Assembly (NCBI GenBank): GCA_002943765.1
Contig: PQWQ01000007.1
Location: 2,854,501 to 2,918,500 of the forward strand
Length of the DNA: 64,000 nucleotides
From: Psoroptes ovis
Taxonomy: Eukaryota > Arthropoda > Arachnida > Sarcoptiformes > Psoroptidae
Direction: 5' to 3'
Made by a program: the position numbers and the translations under genes. Below the pieces are notes generated by a model. The model was not told the DNA's origin. It searched no databases and saw only the letters and a list, made by a program, of their open reading frames with translations. Shown piece by piece: positions 25,138 to 36,842 of the stretch (position 1 is its first letter; every line of letters starts with the position of its first letter).

Positions 25138-25797
25138 TCATGAAAAATTTTTAACAATCTTCTTCTTCGAAGATGATTCTTTCTTCAACGATGTCATCGA
25201 TGCTTTACGTGTTTTATTCAATAATTGATTCGATGATTGACGATTGTCATCATCTTGATTAACATTATCGTTTGATCTATAAAACGATGCCGTAATTGTT
25301 GATGGTGATGATGTTGATGACGATGGTAGCTTTTCTTTGGATTTTTTTGTACGACTTGATGGTCGCTTTTGGTTCGGTCGCTTTGTATTCGCATCATTAT
25401 CATTGTTATGATCGTCATTTTTTTCATTATTTGATTTATCATTTGGATTTGATGTAGATGATGATGATGATGATGATATCAATAATATCGATATCAGCGT
25501 TCGAATAAATGCCATCGATACGATATAGATGGCAATTTGTACATATGTAAAATAACGTGTTAAAAATGTATAATTTTTAATCGGACCACCAGATAGGAAC
25601 CAAAGAAAATAAATAATTTTCAATGGTAACATCAGGACAAACGTGATGAATGTTATCCATTCTCGGTCCAACGTCGAATGAATCGCTTGAAATGTTTGAC
25701 TTTTTGATGACATAATCATCGGTATTAACGTGTCTAAAATGAATATTTTCATATAATCATTTATCATTATGATCATTTCATTGATAATCGATGTCAT
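25138..25797 (-). CDS. small two-helix membrane protein with Ser/Asp/Lys-rich tail, unknown
   Basis: A 219-aa frame starting at an ATG preceded on the minus strand by an A-rich leader. Two clear hydrophobic helices (about 47-68 and 82-107) follow an amphipathic N-terminus. After them come a Ser run, an Asn/Asp-rich acidic stretch, and then a basic Ser/Lys-rich tail with KRPSSRTKKSKEK and ESSSKKK. This suggests a hairpin-type membrane protein with a long cytosolic basic tail. I do not recognise the family. Part of the gene could lie in further exons; no convincing splice partner is visible. The non-repetitive helical segment makes a chance frame unlikely, but confidence is moderate. Confidence 0.55.
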   Translation of the reverse strand: MTSIINEMIIMINDYMKIFILDTLIPMIMSSKSQTFQAIHSTLDREWITFITFVLMLPLKIIYFLWFLSGGPIKNYTFLTRYFTYVQIAIYIVSMAFIRTLISILLISSSSSSSTSNPNDKSNNEKNDDHNNDNDANTKRPNQKRPSSRTKKSKEKLPSSSTSSPSTITASFYRSNDNVNQDDDNRQSSNQLLNKTRKASMTSLKKESSSKKKIVKNFS

Positions 25798-27243
25798 TCT
25801 TTCTTTTTTTTTTTCACCAAGAATTTCAGCGAATAATTTCAGAAAAATTACTTAAAATCGAATAGAAAATCGTTAAAAATTAATATTCAGCAAAACAAAA
25901 CACCAAAACACAAATATTAAAAATTTATTAACCATTGATACAACGAGCTTAAATCTATTTTATACCCGAACACAATTCTTTTTGATTGTTTTCGAAATTT
26001 CTTAATTTTATAAATGTTATTCAAACCCAAAATCAACAACAATTAAGATCTGTAAAGCTAATTACAAATTTCGAATTATTTCTCGTTTGTTTTGCTTGTT
26101 CGTTCAATATTACACAATTATTCAATTCAAACAACACACACGAATAAATGAAATAAATCAAATTAATTTATAATTAATGAAATACCATGAAATAAGTCCA
26201 CAATTTCAAAGCCAAACAGTTTTGAAACGAAATTTTGTGTGAAAACAAGAAATAGAAATTTCAAAAAATATCAAATGTCATCGATTGTCAATGGATTCTA
26301 TGCGATTCCAATTGGGAAATTGGATTCAATTCGTCTTGAGCAACAGCAACAACAGCAACAGCATTGACAACAGAAACAACAACAATAATAATAAACGATA
26401 ATGTTGATAATGGATCGTAATAAATCAAGATTAAGATTCAATTCTCGAGTTGGCAGTCAATAATAATGATAATAATTTTGCATACGAGGGAATATTTTTC
26501 TTTTTCAGAGAAAATAAACAAAAACAAAATCCTATTACATCAATAATAATCATGTCATTAGATGAGTTTTTTCTTTGGAAATTTTTTAAATATTTTGAAA
26601 GAATATTTTTGGAAATAAAGATAAGAAATTATTGATGTAATCACAAAAGATTTTTTCTGATAATTATTTTTTCATTTATTTCATGAAAAAGATGATTATA
26701 TCCTTCTATTATTTTATGGAAAAATAATTTAGAAATTTTGAAATTTCAAAATTTGAAAATTTCGCCAAAATTTCATCAAATTTTCCCAAATTTAATTATG
26801 GCAAAATTGTTCAAAATTCAATTGTTTATTTTCAATTTTTTTTTGAATTTTTAAATATTCAAAAATGCTTCAAACATTTCTAAATTTTCTTGCCATTATT
26901 CGCTATGATAATGGGTTTTTTTTTTGTTTTCTTGGCTGATGCTAAATACTTTCGAAATGCCAGAACAAATTCTTACGAAATTTCTCTCTGAATTTCTGTA
27001 TAAGAATTCTTCTGATTTTCTAAGTACAGAAAATTTTTGCCTCATTTTGTTTTTAAAATGAAATTTTCATAAAAAAACACAAAAAGTGAATGAGTTCGAA
27101 GTATTAATGAATGAATGAATACTTTCGATTCATACTTGAATATTATTATTATTTTTCAAAAATGAAAAGACTTCGAATTGAAATGTTTTTGTTCATTTTT
27201 GGGAAACTTTTTTCAGAATTGAATGAATGTGAAAATGACAGAG

Positions 27244-27266
27244 ACAAACAAACAAACAAACAAACA
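27244..27266. repeat. (AAAC)n microsatellite
   Basis: About six ACAA/AAAC units, some 35 bp before inverted-repeat copy E. Noncoding. Confidence 0.8.
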
Positions 27267-27302
27267 AAAAATGAAAATAAAAATGCAAACCAATATTTTA
27301 GG

Positions 27303-27375
27303 GGTTGTCCGGAAAGTTTTTACCGTATTCACAATGAACACGTTCATTGAAAATCGGCCAAAACTTTTCGGACAC
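27303..27375 (+). repeat. 73-bp inverted-repeat element, copy E
   Basis: The left end is GGTTGTCCGGAAAGTTTT and is preceded by TTTTAGG, so a TA target with AGGGGTTGTCC ends is possible. The right end, reverse-complemented, is GTGTCCGAAAAGTTTTGG. The ATCGGCC motif inside the right end is shared with copies F and G (as ATCGGCT and ATTGGCG). Confidence 0.75.
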
Positions 27376-28962
27376 TTTCAAATTGAAACATGAACAACAA
27401 CAATAATGCACATTACATATGACAATAGAAATAAATGATAATAATAATAATAATGATGATGATGAGGACAAATAAATATGTTTTTTATTGTTATTATCAT
27501 TATTGTTATTGTCAGAACGAATAATAATCTTTTATATAATTTTAAAGATTCTTTTGAATAATTTGAAGTATTTCCAAGTGTTTTAGATGTGTGTTCATAC
27601 AGACAAAACATCAATTGTTCATATTGTATTGAATTTTAATATTCTTTGAAATTTCAATTTGAATTAAAATTACTTCGACTTTTTCCATTAAAAATAAATT
27701 GTTTTGAATGAGATTTTGATTTAAATTTTCAAGAATTAATTGAAATAAAATAAAGAAAAATAATTAATCAAAGAATGCAAAGATTTGGCCAAAAGGCTTT
27801 TTTGAAGGACTTGAATTTAAAGAAGAAATAGAAACACTGAAAACCAAAAACCCTTTGAAAACCAAGAACCTCTTTGAAAACCATAATGAAAAATTGAAAT
27901 TTCGAAATCCTTATTCAATGGTCTTTCTTTTCAAACTATCTTTTATTTTAAAATATTTTGCTTTTCCCCATTTACAAATGATTAATTTTTCAAATAAGTA
28001 TTAGTAATTTGAAGATGAACTTAAGATGATTTCGAAATGGAAAGAAAGGAAAACCAAAATAATTGAAACTTTTTATTTCAATGAATGGTGCAGAAGGTAA
28101 ATGAATGGAAAATTCTTTTTGTCATTCATGAATAAATATCATCATGAAAAGGTGAAAATTTCTTCAATTTTTCTTTTGAAAATTCAAATTTCAACATTTT
28201 ACAGGGAATCATTTAATGCATTCAGTGAAATTGAATACTTTTTTCTAAGGAATTTGAATTTATTTTGATTAATTTTTTTGAATTTTCAATTCTATGCCTT
28301 GGACTATCGTGGAAGCTCTCTTTTTTCGAATGAATCACATTTACATTGTTACTTTTGTTAGGTGTTCAGGTTGCATTGTTCAGGAGGCAGTTCGTCCATT
28401 GGTTATTCGATATTCTAATAATAATGATGATAATAATCATGGTAATAATAGTCATAATCATTAAAAAACAAGCGAAAAAGTCAAAAGTGCTCGAGGTTTT
28501 GTTTCATCTAAGGTGTTTGGTAAATTTTGGGCTTTTCCGAGTTTCCAGAATTTGAAACAAAAATTTTACGATAAAATAATGAGATCAAATATTTTTATCT
28601 CGATACGGGATGTTTATTTTTCATATTTCAATGATTATTTCGTGCATACATTTTATGACTGCATAGATGACCATAAATGAATTATTGTTTAACAATGATG
28701 TTGATTTCGATAAACAGAATTCTTGTCAAAATATCACTCAAAAATAATGATGTTAATCACCAATAATTTCACTGTTTTGGTGATATAAACAATTTTTTTT
28801 CTAGTCCATATATGTAAACGAATTCATAATTCAAAATTGAATGAAAAAATTATCTTTCGAATTCATTTTGAATTTTATGCTTTCAAGTACAAATGATTTA
28901 ATTTTCTGATTAATTTTAATATTGAATATTGAATTTTAAACCCCAAAGATTATTCAGTTCAA

Positions 28963-29944
28963 ATGGCACAAACGTAAGTTTGTTTTAATGATTTTTACGA
29001 TAATGGAAATCTGATTGAAAACAATCGAATTTCTGATTCTGATTTCTAAACAGATTTTCATATGAAGATGTAAAAGAAACTTGTGAATATCTACGATCAA
29101 AAACATCAATTAAACCTCGGGTCGGTATTATTTGTGGATCTGGTCTTGGTGGTTTAGCCGAAACGATCACTGATCCAATATCGATAGCATATTCTGATAT
29201 TCCGAATTTTCCAGTCAGTACAGGTATGTTTGTTTGTTTGATTGAATCTGGAATGAAAATTATTTTTATCTTAAAGTGCATGGTCACGCTGGAACATTAG
29301 TGTTCGGCTCGCTTAAAAAAGTACCGGTTGTTTGTATGAAAGGAAGAATCCATGCTTACGAAGGTTATTCATTGGCTAAATGTACATTTCCAGTTCGTGT
29401 TATGAAAGAATTGGGAGTTGAAACTTTGATCATTACAAATGCGGCTGGTGCTCTTAATCGAGAATTCAATGTATCTGACATTATGATCATTAAAGATCAT
29501 ATCTTTTTTCCTGGATTGTCTGGTAATAATCCACTTAGTGGTCCTAATGATGAACGTTTTGGCAAACGTTTTCCACCGATGAACAATTGCTATGATAAGA
29601 AATTGATAAAAATTGCAGCGCAAGCCGCAGAGAAATTAGCCATTCAAAAATATTTCAGAACAGGTGTCTATGTGATGGTTGGTGGACCTAATTTTGAAAC
29701 AGTTGCCGAGGCGAATTTGATTCGCATGCTGGGCGGTGATGCTGTCGGTATGAGCACTGTTCATGAAGCAATGGTTGCACATCATTCCGGTATGCGTGTA
29801 ATGGCATTCTCGCTGATAACAAATAAAATTATCACCGATTATAACACCGAAGATACTGCTAATCATGAAGAGGTGCTGATGGCGGCAGAAGAGCGTTCAA
29901 AAGATTTTGAAAATTTAATCAAAGAAATTGTGTCATCGATATAG
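28963..29944 (+). CDS. PNP: purine nucleoside phosphorylase
   Basis: Exons are 28963-28973, 29054-29223 and 29277-29944, giving 282 aa. The first exon has only 11 coding bases (ATG GCA CAA AC, then GTAAGT), and the second intron is only 53 bp. The enzyme splits (deoxy)inosine and (deoxy)guanosine with phosphate to base plus (deoxy)ribose-1-phosphate in the cytosolic purine salvage pathway, normally as a trimer. Numbering matches human PNP: GSGLGG with Ser33, GHAG with His64, GRIHAYEG with Arg84, His86, Tyr88 and Glu89, the TNAAG phosphate site, FETVAE with Glu201, GMST with Met219, ITNK with Asn243, and NHEEV with His257. Glu201 and Asn243 indicate specificity for 6-oxopurines. Every key residue is kept, so it should be active. 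The only oddity is the minute first exon and introns. Confidence 0.97.
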
Positions 29945-29980
29945 ATGATTGATTTAACTGCACGTGTTTTACTGCTCCTT

Positions 29981-30034
29981 CTTGTACGTCTACAAGCGGC
30001 GCTTAAATTCAAAAATATCGAGCCTCACCTCTCG
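29981..30034 (+). other. GC-rich stem-forming segment in the PNP 3' flank
   Basis: Within the probable PNP 3' UTR, CTTGTA-CGTC-TACAAG (29981-29996) is a perfect 6-bp inverted repeat with a 4-base loop. It is followed by AAGC-GGC-GCTT (29994-30004, mutually exclusive with the first) and CGAG...CTCG (30019-30034). The segment stands out from AT-rich surroundings. It could be an mRNA structure or a relic of an inserted element; its function is unknown. Confidence 0.35.
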
Positions 30035-30116
30035 GCAGAGAATTGATTTACAGATAATCATTATTGATAACATAATTATTTGCATTTGATTGTCAATGAT
30101 GTTGATGCAAAAGTAA

Positions 30117-30122
30117 AATAAA
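30117..30122 (+). terminator. poly(A) signal for PNP
   Basis: AATAAA 173 bases after the PNP stop codon, the first canonical signal downstream. Confidence 0.5.
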
Positions 30123-33100
30123 AAGTAATAAAAATCGTTTTTTCCCTGCATAAACATGCAAATATTGATTCATGTTTTGCTTTTTTACCGTTTCAATTCA
30201 TTTTCAAGTGAATATTTAATGAAAAATTAATGTCAAATCAATGTTTAATTGTACAAGTTTTTTTTTCATCTATCCAATTTTTCTTCGCTTTGAATCAATT
30301 TTTCTACTTGAAAATGCACACAAAAAAATATACACGAAAATTGTCACAAGTTTTTAAAGTGGTGTATTTTCTGATTAGAAAATAGTTTTATTAAATTTTT
30401 TCTATTTTATTTCGCTTCACTTCAAAGAATTCAACTTTGAATCAATAATACTGATGATGATAACGATATTCAAGCATTTCACTCAAATAGAAGCAATGGA
30501 TTTTTTATTCAAATTTGTAATATGGAAATGAATCAAAGAAATACATCAAAGATTTTCATACACATTAATATTGAATGAAGTTGAAATGAAAAAAACTTGT
30601 TCCAAAGTAATATTCGGCTTCTTGTGATAATGTTTTGGGGGGAGGAAATCTTTGCCTGTGAATCCTGAAGCATAATGGCCATAATAATTTTCATAAGTAT
30701 TATATTATAAAACAAGAGTGAAAAATAAATAAATAAATAAACATGTTCAGTCACTTAATTTTTTATCACTATTTTACTTCATTGACAATTTGCACAATTG
30801 TCAATGTACAATTGTCAAATTATATTGAACATTTAAAAGATGCTTAAAAAAGTATTTCAAAGGAAGAAAGTTTTCCATTTTCCAACGAAGTACGAATATT
30901 TCAATTGGTAATGCTGGTGTTGTTTGACATTATTTCATTTTAAAATTTATGCGATTTGTATGTCAAAATATATTCCAACGTTGAATGATACGGCTGATGC
31001 TCACCGTAGTAAAATCCGTGTCAATTCTCCCATTATTATTATATGAAGTATTTTTTTTTTGGAAAAAATTTTAAATATAATTTCATTTCTTCTTAGATTT
31101 TAAAGTTTTGGAAACTCCAACAAATTTCATTTTTGAATTATTATTGAATCCGAAAATAAAAATTATTGTTGAAAATGGAAAAAAAGTGTTTCAATGGGAC
31201 AATTTTCAAAAAAAAAAAAGTTTTCACAAAAACTTCGATATTCGTCGATAATTCGTTGTGAAAATTTCGTAAATTTATTGATGATTATATTATTATTATT
31301 TATTTGCTTATATTTATTTCTAAAAATTTCAATTCCTACAATTCCGATTCAATTCCGATTCAATTCCTCCAATTCCAATTCAATTCGTTTTTTCTCAAAA
31401 ATTTATTTACAAGCCATAAAAATAGATATTTTTATGTCTATTTTAAGTGTGCGAGTGTTTATGTATGGATGTTTATACCCAGAAGGATAGAATTCTAAGG
31501 ATATAAAAAAAAAGAAAACATAAACAACAAATATCATATTTCAAATAGTTAAAATGGATGAATTCAATGAAATTTTATAAAATTTTTAAAAAATGAAAAT
31601 AACAATAGTTAAAAGTTGATTCATTTTACTTTAATCCATACAAAAGTATCTTCATCATTGAAATTCTTCATCAGAATTGTTTGTGTATTTCTTTATTATG
31701 AATTTCTTCATTTCTTCTCCTACATGTGATTTTCAAATCCCAAAAAATCGACTACGAAATGAATGGATGATCGAATTCATAAGGTAAAACATGCAACTTA
31801 TACATAGATTTATGGAATAATAATAATTCTTGCCGAAAATAATGAATGATGAATGATTCCGATGTAATGGAATGAAATGAAAAAATTTTCGTGAAAATAA
31901 ATGGGAAAATAATGAAAATTCTTGATTTGTATCGTCTCGTGTATGTAGTGAAATATCGTAATCTTTTTTTGAAGAAAAAGATTTTCAAAAATGGATTTCC
32001 GAACGATTCCCTAAAAAAAATTTCGAAAACTCCCTAAAAATATTAATAAATTGAATCGGATAGAGATAGATCACTTGGAGAAATCGGGCAAAGATTCATC
32101 AAAATATCTCCAAGATTCGTTTCCGAAAAATATTTCAAACGAAAAACAAAATGTTGAAACAAATCCTCATACAAACACACCTGGGCTATATTTGGGTATT
32201 ATCATTATTATCATAATGATCATTAATATATTTTCTTAATATTTCGTATTTTATTATTTTGTACATATTTTAATGGTAAATGATGATATATTTGGTCTCT
32301 GTCCTTGTCCCTATCTCAGTCTTTATGTGTGTATTAATATCATCGTCATTTCCGAGTATCGAATTCAATGTAATTGAATAAAAATTACATTTTTCATTTT
32401 ATCGATGGATAAAGATATTCATTGATTCTTTTTCTTCGTTGATCAAATTGTGTGAATGGAAGAATTGAAATGGAAAAAAGCAATTTTTTTCAGGCGAAGC
32501 TTATGGGAGATATGTAAGCTTAATTCGGACATATTGGTAAGTAAAAATAAACGAATAAAAACATTTCAAATGACAAAATTTTTGGAGACCTAGAAAAAAA
32601 CTAAACCAAACTAAACGAAATAGGGTCAGTCGTAGTCCGAATATGTTCGTGGAAATTTGTGGCCAAAGCTGGAAGATTTGCCCTTGGAAATTATTAATTT
32701 TCAAAAAAAAAAATCGAAAAAAAAATTCGTGAAAATCGAAGAAGAAATCCAGAAAATAAATTGTTTCAATGATAAAAAAACGAACGATTCCGGAAACGAT
32801 TGAAAATCTTCAATTGAATTTTTTTTTCCAATTTCAATTTCAATTTTCACCAAAATACATAAGGAATTGAATGAGGAAAAATAATTGAAAAAAAAAATAC
32901 ATTCTTCGAACCAAAGAAATAATAATTGTGTTAATGTCATCAAATTTTATTTTTTCTGTTCTCTTTATTTATTTATTTATTTATCTTTTATCATTTTTCA
33001 AATTGAAATCGAAGCTTTTAACAGCTAAAATGAAACGACGAAAAATTCATTTATCTTTGAAAAAATTTTCATTTTATTAATTTTCTTGGACCAAAAAAAA

Positions 33101-33152
33101 AAAAAAAAAAACATTCATTTCCAGTTCAAAACGCTGTTAATCGATAATAATT

Positions 33153-33172
33153 ACACACACACACACACACAC
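33153..33172. repeat. (CA)n microsatellite
   Basis: Ten uninterrupted AC units between T-rich tracts. Noncoding. Confidence 0.85.
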
Positions 33173-33819
33173 ATTGAGATCGGGAAGCTTTTTTGTCCGT
33201 TTTTTTTTTTTTTTTGCTTGTTTGATTGCTTGTTTGTTCAATTTTTTCTAATTTTTACAATTTGTGCAATCGCTTCATTGTTGAACACATATCCGGGCAG
33301 CATTTAATTGTGAGTGGATTTTTTTTTTCTTTTTGAAAATATTTGAGTGGGGAAATACGAAATTCTCTTTGATCAATTTTTGATCAAATTTTTGGCCCAT
33401 TATTTTTCAAGCATAAAAAAATGATTTCTTTATAGAGAATATGAGGAGAATCAAATTCTTAAATTAAGGAGAAATTCCTGAAGAAAATGAAAATTTCATA
33501 AGCGTGAAATCATGTTGTTGTTGTTGTTGTTGGTTGAAAATTAATCGAAATTAATGTTTTTGAACGAACTTTGATATTTCATATTTTTCATCATTTTTTC
33601 CCTCGATGAAATTATGATAATTTTTAATTTTATTTTTCCCAAAGAATTAGGAATTTAAATTAAGAATAATTCATGTATTTACAAATTTTTTTTATAAATT
33701 CATTCACTTAATTCTTATGCATCATTTCGTCGTTATTTTAATGGATGTTTCTTCTCTTTTCATTGCTTGCCATCTTTATAGAAGATAATAATGGAAAAAA
33801 ATAATGAAGAAAATTAGAT

Positions 33820-33894
33820 GTCGTCCAGTAAGTTAGGACCGGTAAAATCAATGGGTATGACCATTAGAAATCGGCTGAAATTTTTCGGACAACC
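33820..33894 (+). repeat. 75-bp inverted-repeat element, copy F
   Basis: The left end is GTCGTCCAGTAAGTTAGGACC, one base past a TTAGA. The right end, reverse-complemented, is GGTTGTCCGAAAAATTTC. The ATCGGCT motif lies inside the right end, as in copy E. Confidence 0.7.
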
Positions 33895-36820
33895 AAAGAT
33901 TTACAAGATCAAAGATAAGCGAGGAACAAAAAGTCACCGACGTTAATCAGCATCCATTGGCCATTTGAAAATAAGAAGTAAATAAGTAAGAAAATACAAA
34001 AAAAATGAAAATATTTCCCAAATACATTCCAATAGATTTATTTTGTATGAAATGAAAAATGATGAATTTGGTATTGAATTATGTTTATTTATTCATTCAT
34101 TCATTTTTCGCTGTGTTTAGTCGAAAATCCGATTATATTTTTCCAACAAATATTCATTTTTTTCTGTCCATAATTTAAAATTATTTGGAAGAGAAAATTT
34201 ACGAATGAAATGTTTTGACAATATTTCATTGACATCAAATAGAAATGAATGGAAAATTTTGAATTGAGAATATATTAAATTTTGGACAAAGATAAAATTT
34301 CCAATTCATTGAAAATCAATGAGTTTTTAATCAGAATTTTTTTCTCGGATATGCGGTCATAGAAAATCAATGAATCATCTAGTTGTTGTTGATGTTGTGT
34401 CAATGAATATTAAATTTTAAATTCAAACATGTTTTCTTGCATGAAAAATTCTTTTTCCATTGAATTCAATAGAAATGAATGTTTGTACATATGAAAGACA
34501 TATGAAATGGTCGAACATATTGAAAAATGATGTTGACATTATTTAAACATTGTCACCATTTATTTGTTTGTTTGAAATGTGACAATCTTTAAATCTTTTG
34601 AAGTCACCATTCGAAGAATCTTTTGATAATGGAAAAAGATGTAAAAATAAAACCTCAAAATCGATAATTTCATGGAACTTCTGGAACATCTTTTATGGAC
34701 AAATATGGACATCAACTTGAAATTTTCATCCAAAGAAAAAAAAAATCTTAAAATCAATTTAAAAATATATTTTCGGTTCTTGCTGCTGCTGATGGTAATG
34801 ATTGTATTCAATTTATTTGATTAAATTTAGAAGGTCAACAAATATATTTATGTTGCAATGTTTTGGAAATGAGAATTGGCTAAATGAATTTACATTTGAA
34901 AATTCAATAATGAAAAAACATCGCAGCAAAAGTAAACATTTTTTTTTGGAAATGAAATTGAATATTATGGAATTTTTTTTCATTTCCATTAAACAAACAA
35001 AAAAAAACATGAAATTCATTTGTATAATTTTGTTTATTTTTGTTTGTTTGTAAATTATTTATTATGATCATCATCATCATCATCATCAGCATTATATGAA
35101 TATGTCGGGCATAAAATATGATTATCATTTATTACATATAGCTACATGCATTATTTAATACTTATTAATTTCAAAAATAAATAAATAAATAAATGCTTGA
35201 AGTAAAAAGTTGAAATTGAAATTCAAATAAAATTGAAATAAAAAATGATAATAATAATAATAATAAGGAAAAATTTACATTTATAAAATTAATTAAAAAT
35301 ATTGAATTATGTAATTTTGACCTTTTGCCATTCATATACCTTTCATTTTCCATTTTTTAATTAAAAAAGATTAATTTTTGCCCAAATTCAAATAATTCTG
35401 ATGATGAAATTTTATATTTCATAAATTTCATAAATCAAACAAAGCCATGCAGAGAAAGAGTTTCAAACGAAATAAAATCCCAAAATCAAACAATAATAAT
35501 AATAATAATAATAATAATCAAAAACAACAATTTACAGGTGATTAAACATCATTTTTTATTTTATTTTATTGAATTCAAAAGCAAAACTATGCGATGAAAG
35601 GCTTGAATGTTTGTGTATGTTTTGTGTGTGCATGGAGAGAGACCGAATATGGTCGGCTATTGTGGGACAATTTAATTCCAATTTAATTTGAATGAAAAAC
35701 GAAATAAATTTAAAAATTTGATTTTCGCGCCACATAGGTGTTTACATAAAAAATTTTGAAAATATGAAATTCCATTTAAATGAATAAAATTATTTATTCA
35801 TTATTTCATTTTTGATTTTCACTCAAAAAAACAAAGTAATTCACAAAATGAATTCATTTGAATTCAGTTCCGTTTTTCAATGTATTGAAGAAATTCGAAT
35901 TTCAATTTTATTTTTCAATTTAAAATTTCCAGTTTCAATCAATTCATTTTCTTCAAAAAAAATTGTGAACAATTTCAAAATTATTCACGACTAATAAATT
36001 TCGATGATGTTTGCCAAAAATAATAATGATAACAAATGATAATAATGAGTGATTGTGATAATATTTAAATGAAAATATCGAGCATAATGATGATTTTATC
36101 GTAAGAATTTTAATTTTTTCCTATGAAAAATTTAATTTTCAAGCAGAATTTTTATGATTTAATTCCATTATCATCGAATAATTGTTTTTATTGTTGCTAA
36201 GAAAAAAAAATATGAAAATACCAGAGATTTCTCGTTATTTGAAAGTTGATTATCATCATTTAAGATGCTTGAAGAAAATTCAATTTCGATCATTGATTTT
36301 TGCTGGTATTTTTTCATTATTTATTATTATTACATTGGTGGACCATTGTTTAGATTTTTATTTACAAATTTTTTTTTCATTTCATTTCATTCACTTTTTT
36401 TCACATCAATAATTCAAGAACAAATTGAATGAAAAAGTGAATCTATGAAGAAGAATATACGGAGAAAATTCATTAAACTTTACCTTTTATTAATAAATTA
36501 TTTTTATTTTTTCAATTATTATTATTATTATTATCGTCATTATTATTATTATTATTTGATGATATGAACAGATTCGTTCAACAATGAAAAAAAAAAGAAA
36601 GCACCAGCAACAACATCAGCAACATCAATGACAACAAAAGCATTCATTGATCGATTGATCGATCAATGAATAAATAAATAAATAAATGAATTATTTCTGC
36701 CAAAGAATATAGAAAATACACAGAAAATTCCATCAAAGAATGAAATTAAAATGTACGGGAAATTGAATGAAAACGTTTCATTCATTGAAAATTAATGTGA
36801 ATTTATGAAAATTGAATGAG

Positions 36821-36842
36821 TGAATGAATGAATGAATGAATG
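36821..36842. repeat. (GAAT)n microsatellite
   Basis: About five GAAT units. The same tetranucleotide recurs at 37470-37495, with GGAT variants at 37510-37545. Confidence 0.75.

Larger units (their letters stand above)
25798..28962. other. intergenic AT-rich region
   Basis: No gene seen. It contains a CAA/CAG-rich patch (26340-26395), an (AAAC)n run at 27244-27266, AAT/GAT runs near 27435-27465 and one 73-bp inverted-repeat element (27303-27375). The short frames here are low-complexity translations. Confidence 0.55.

Noticed and set aside
30979..31010. TGATGCTCACCG shared with the inner end of the piggyBac-like MITE
   Set aside because: Only 12 bases match; the CTCGAG and CCCTTA ends and the TTAA sites are missing, so a third copy is not supported.
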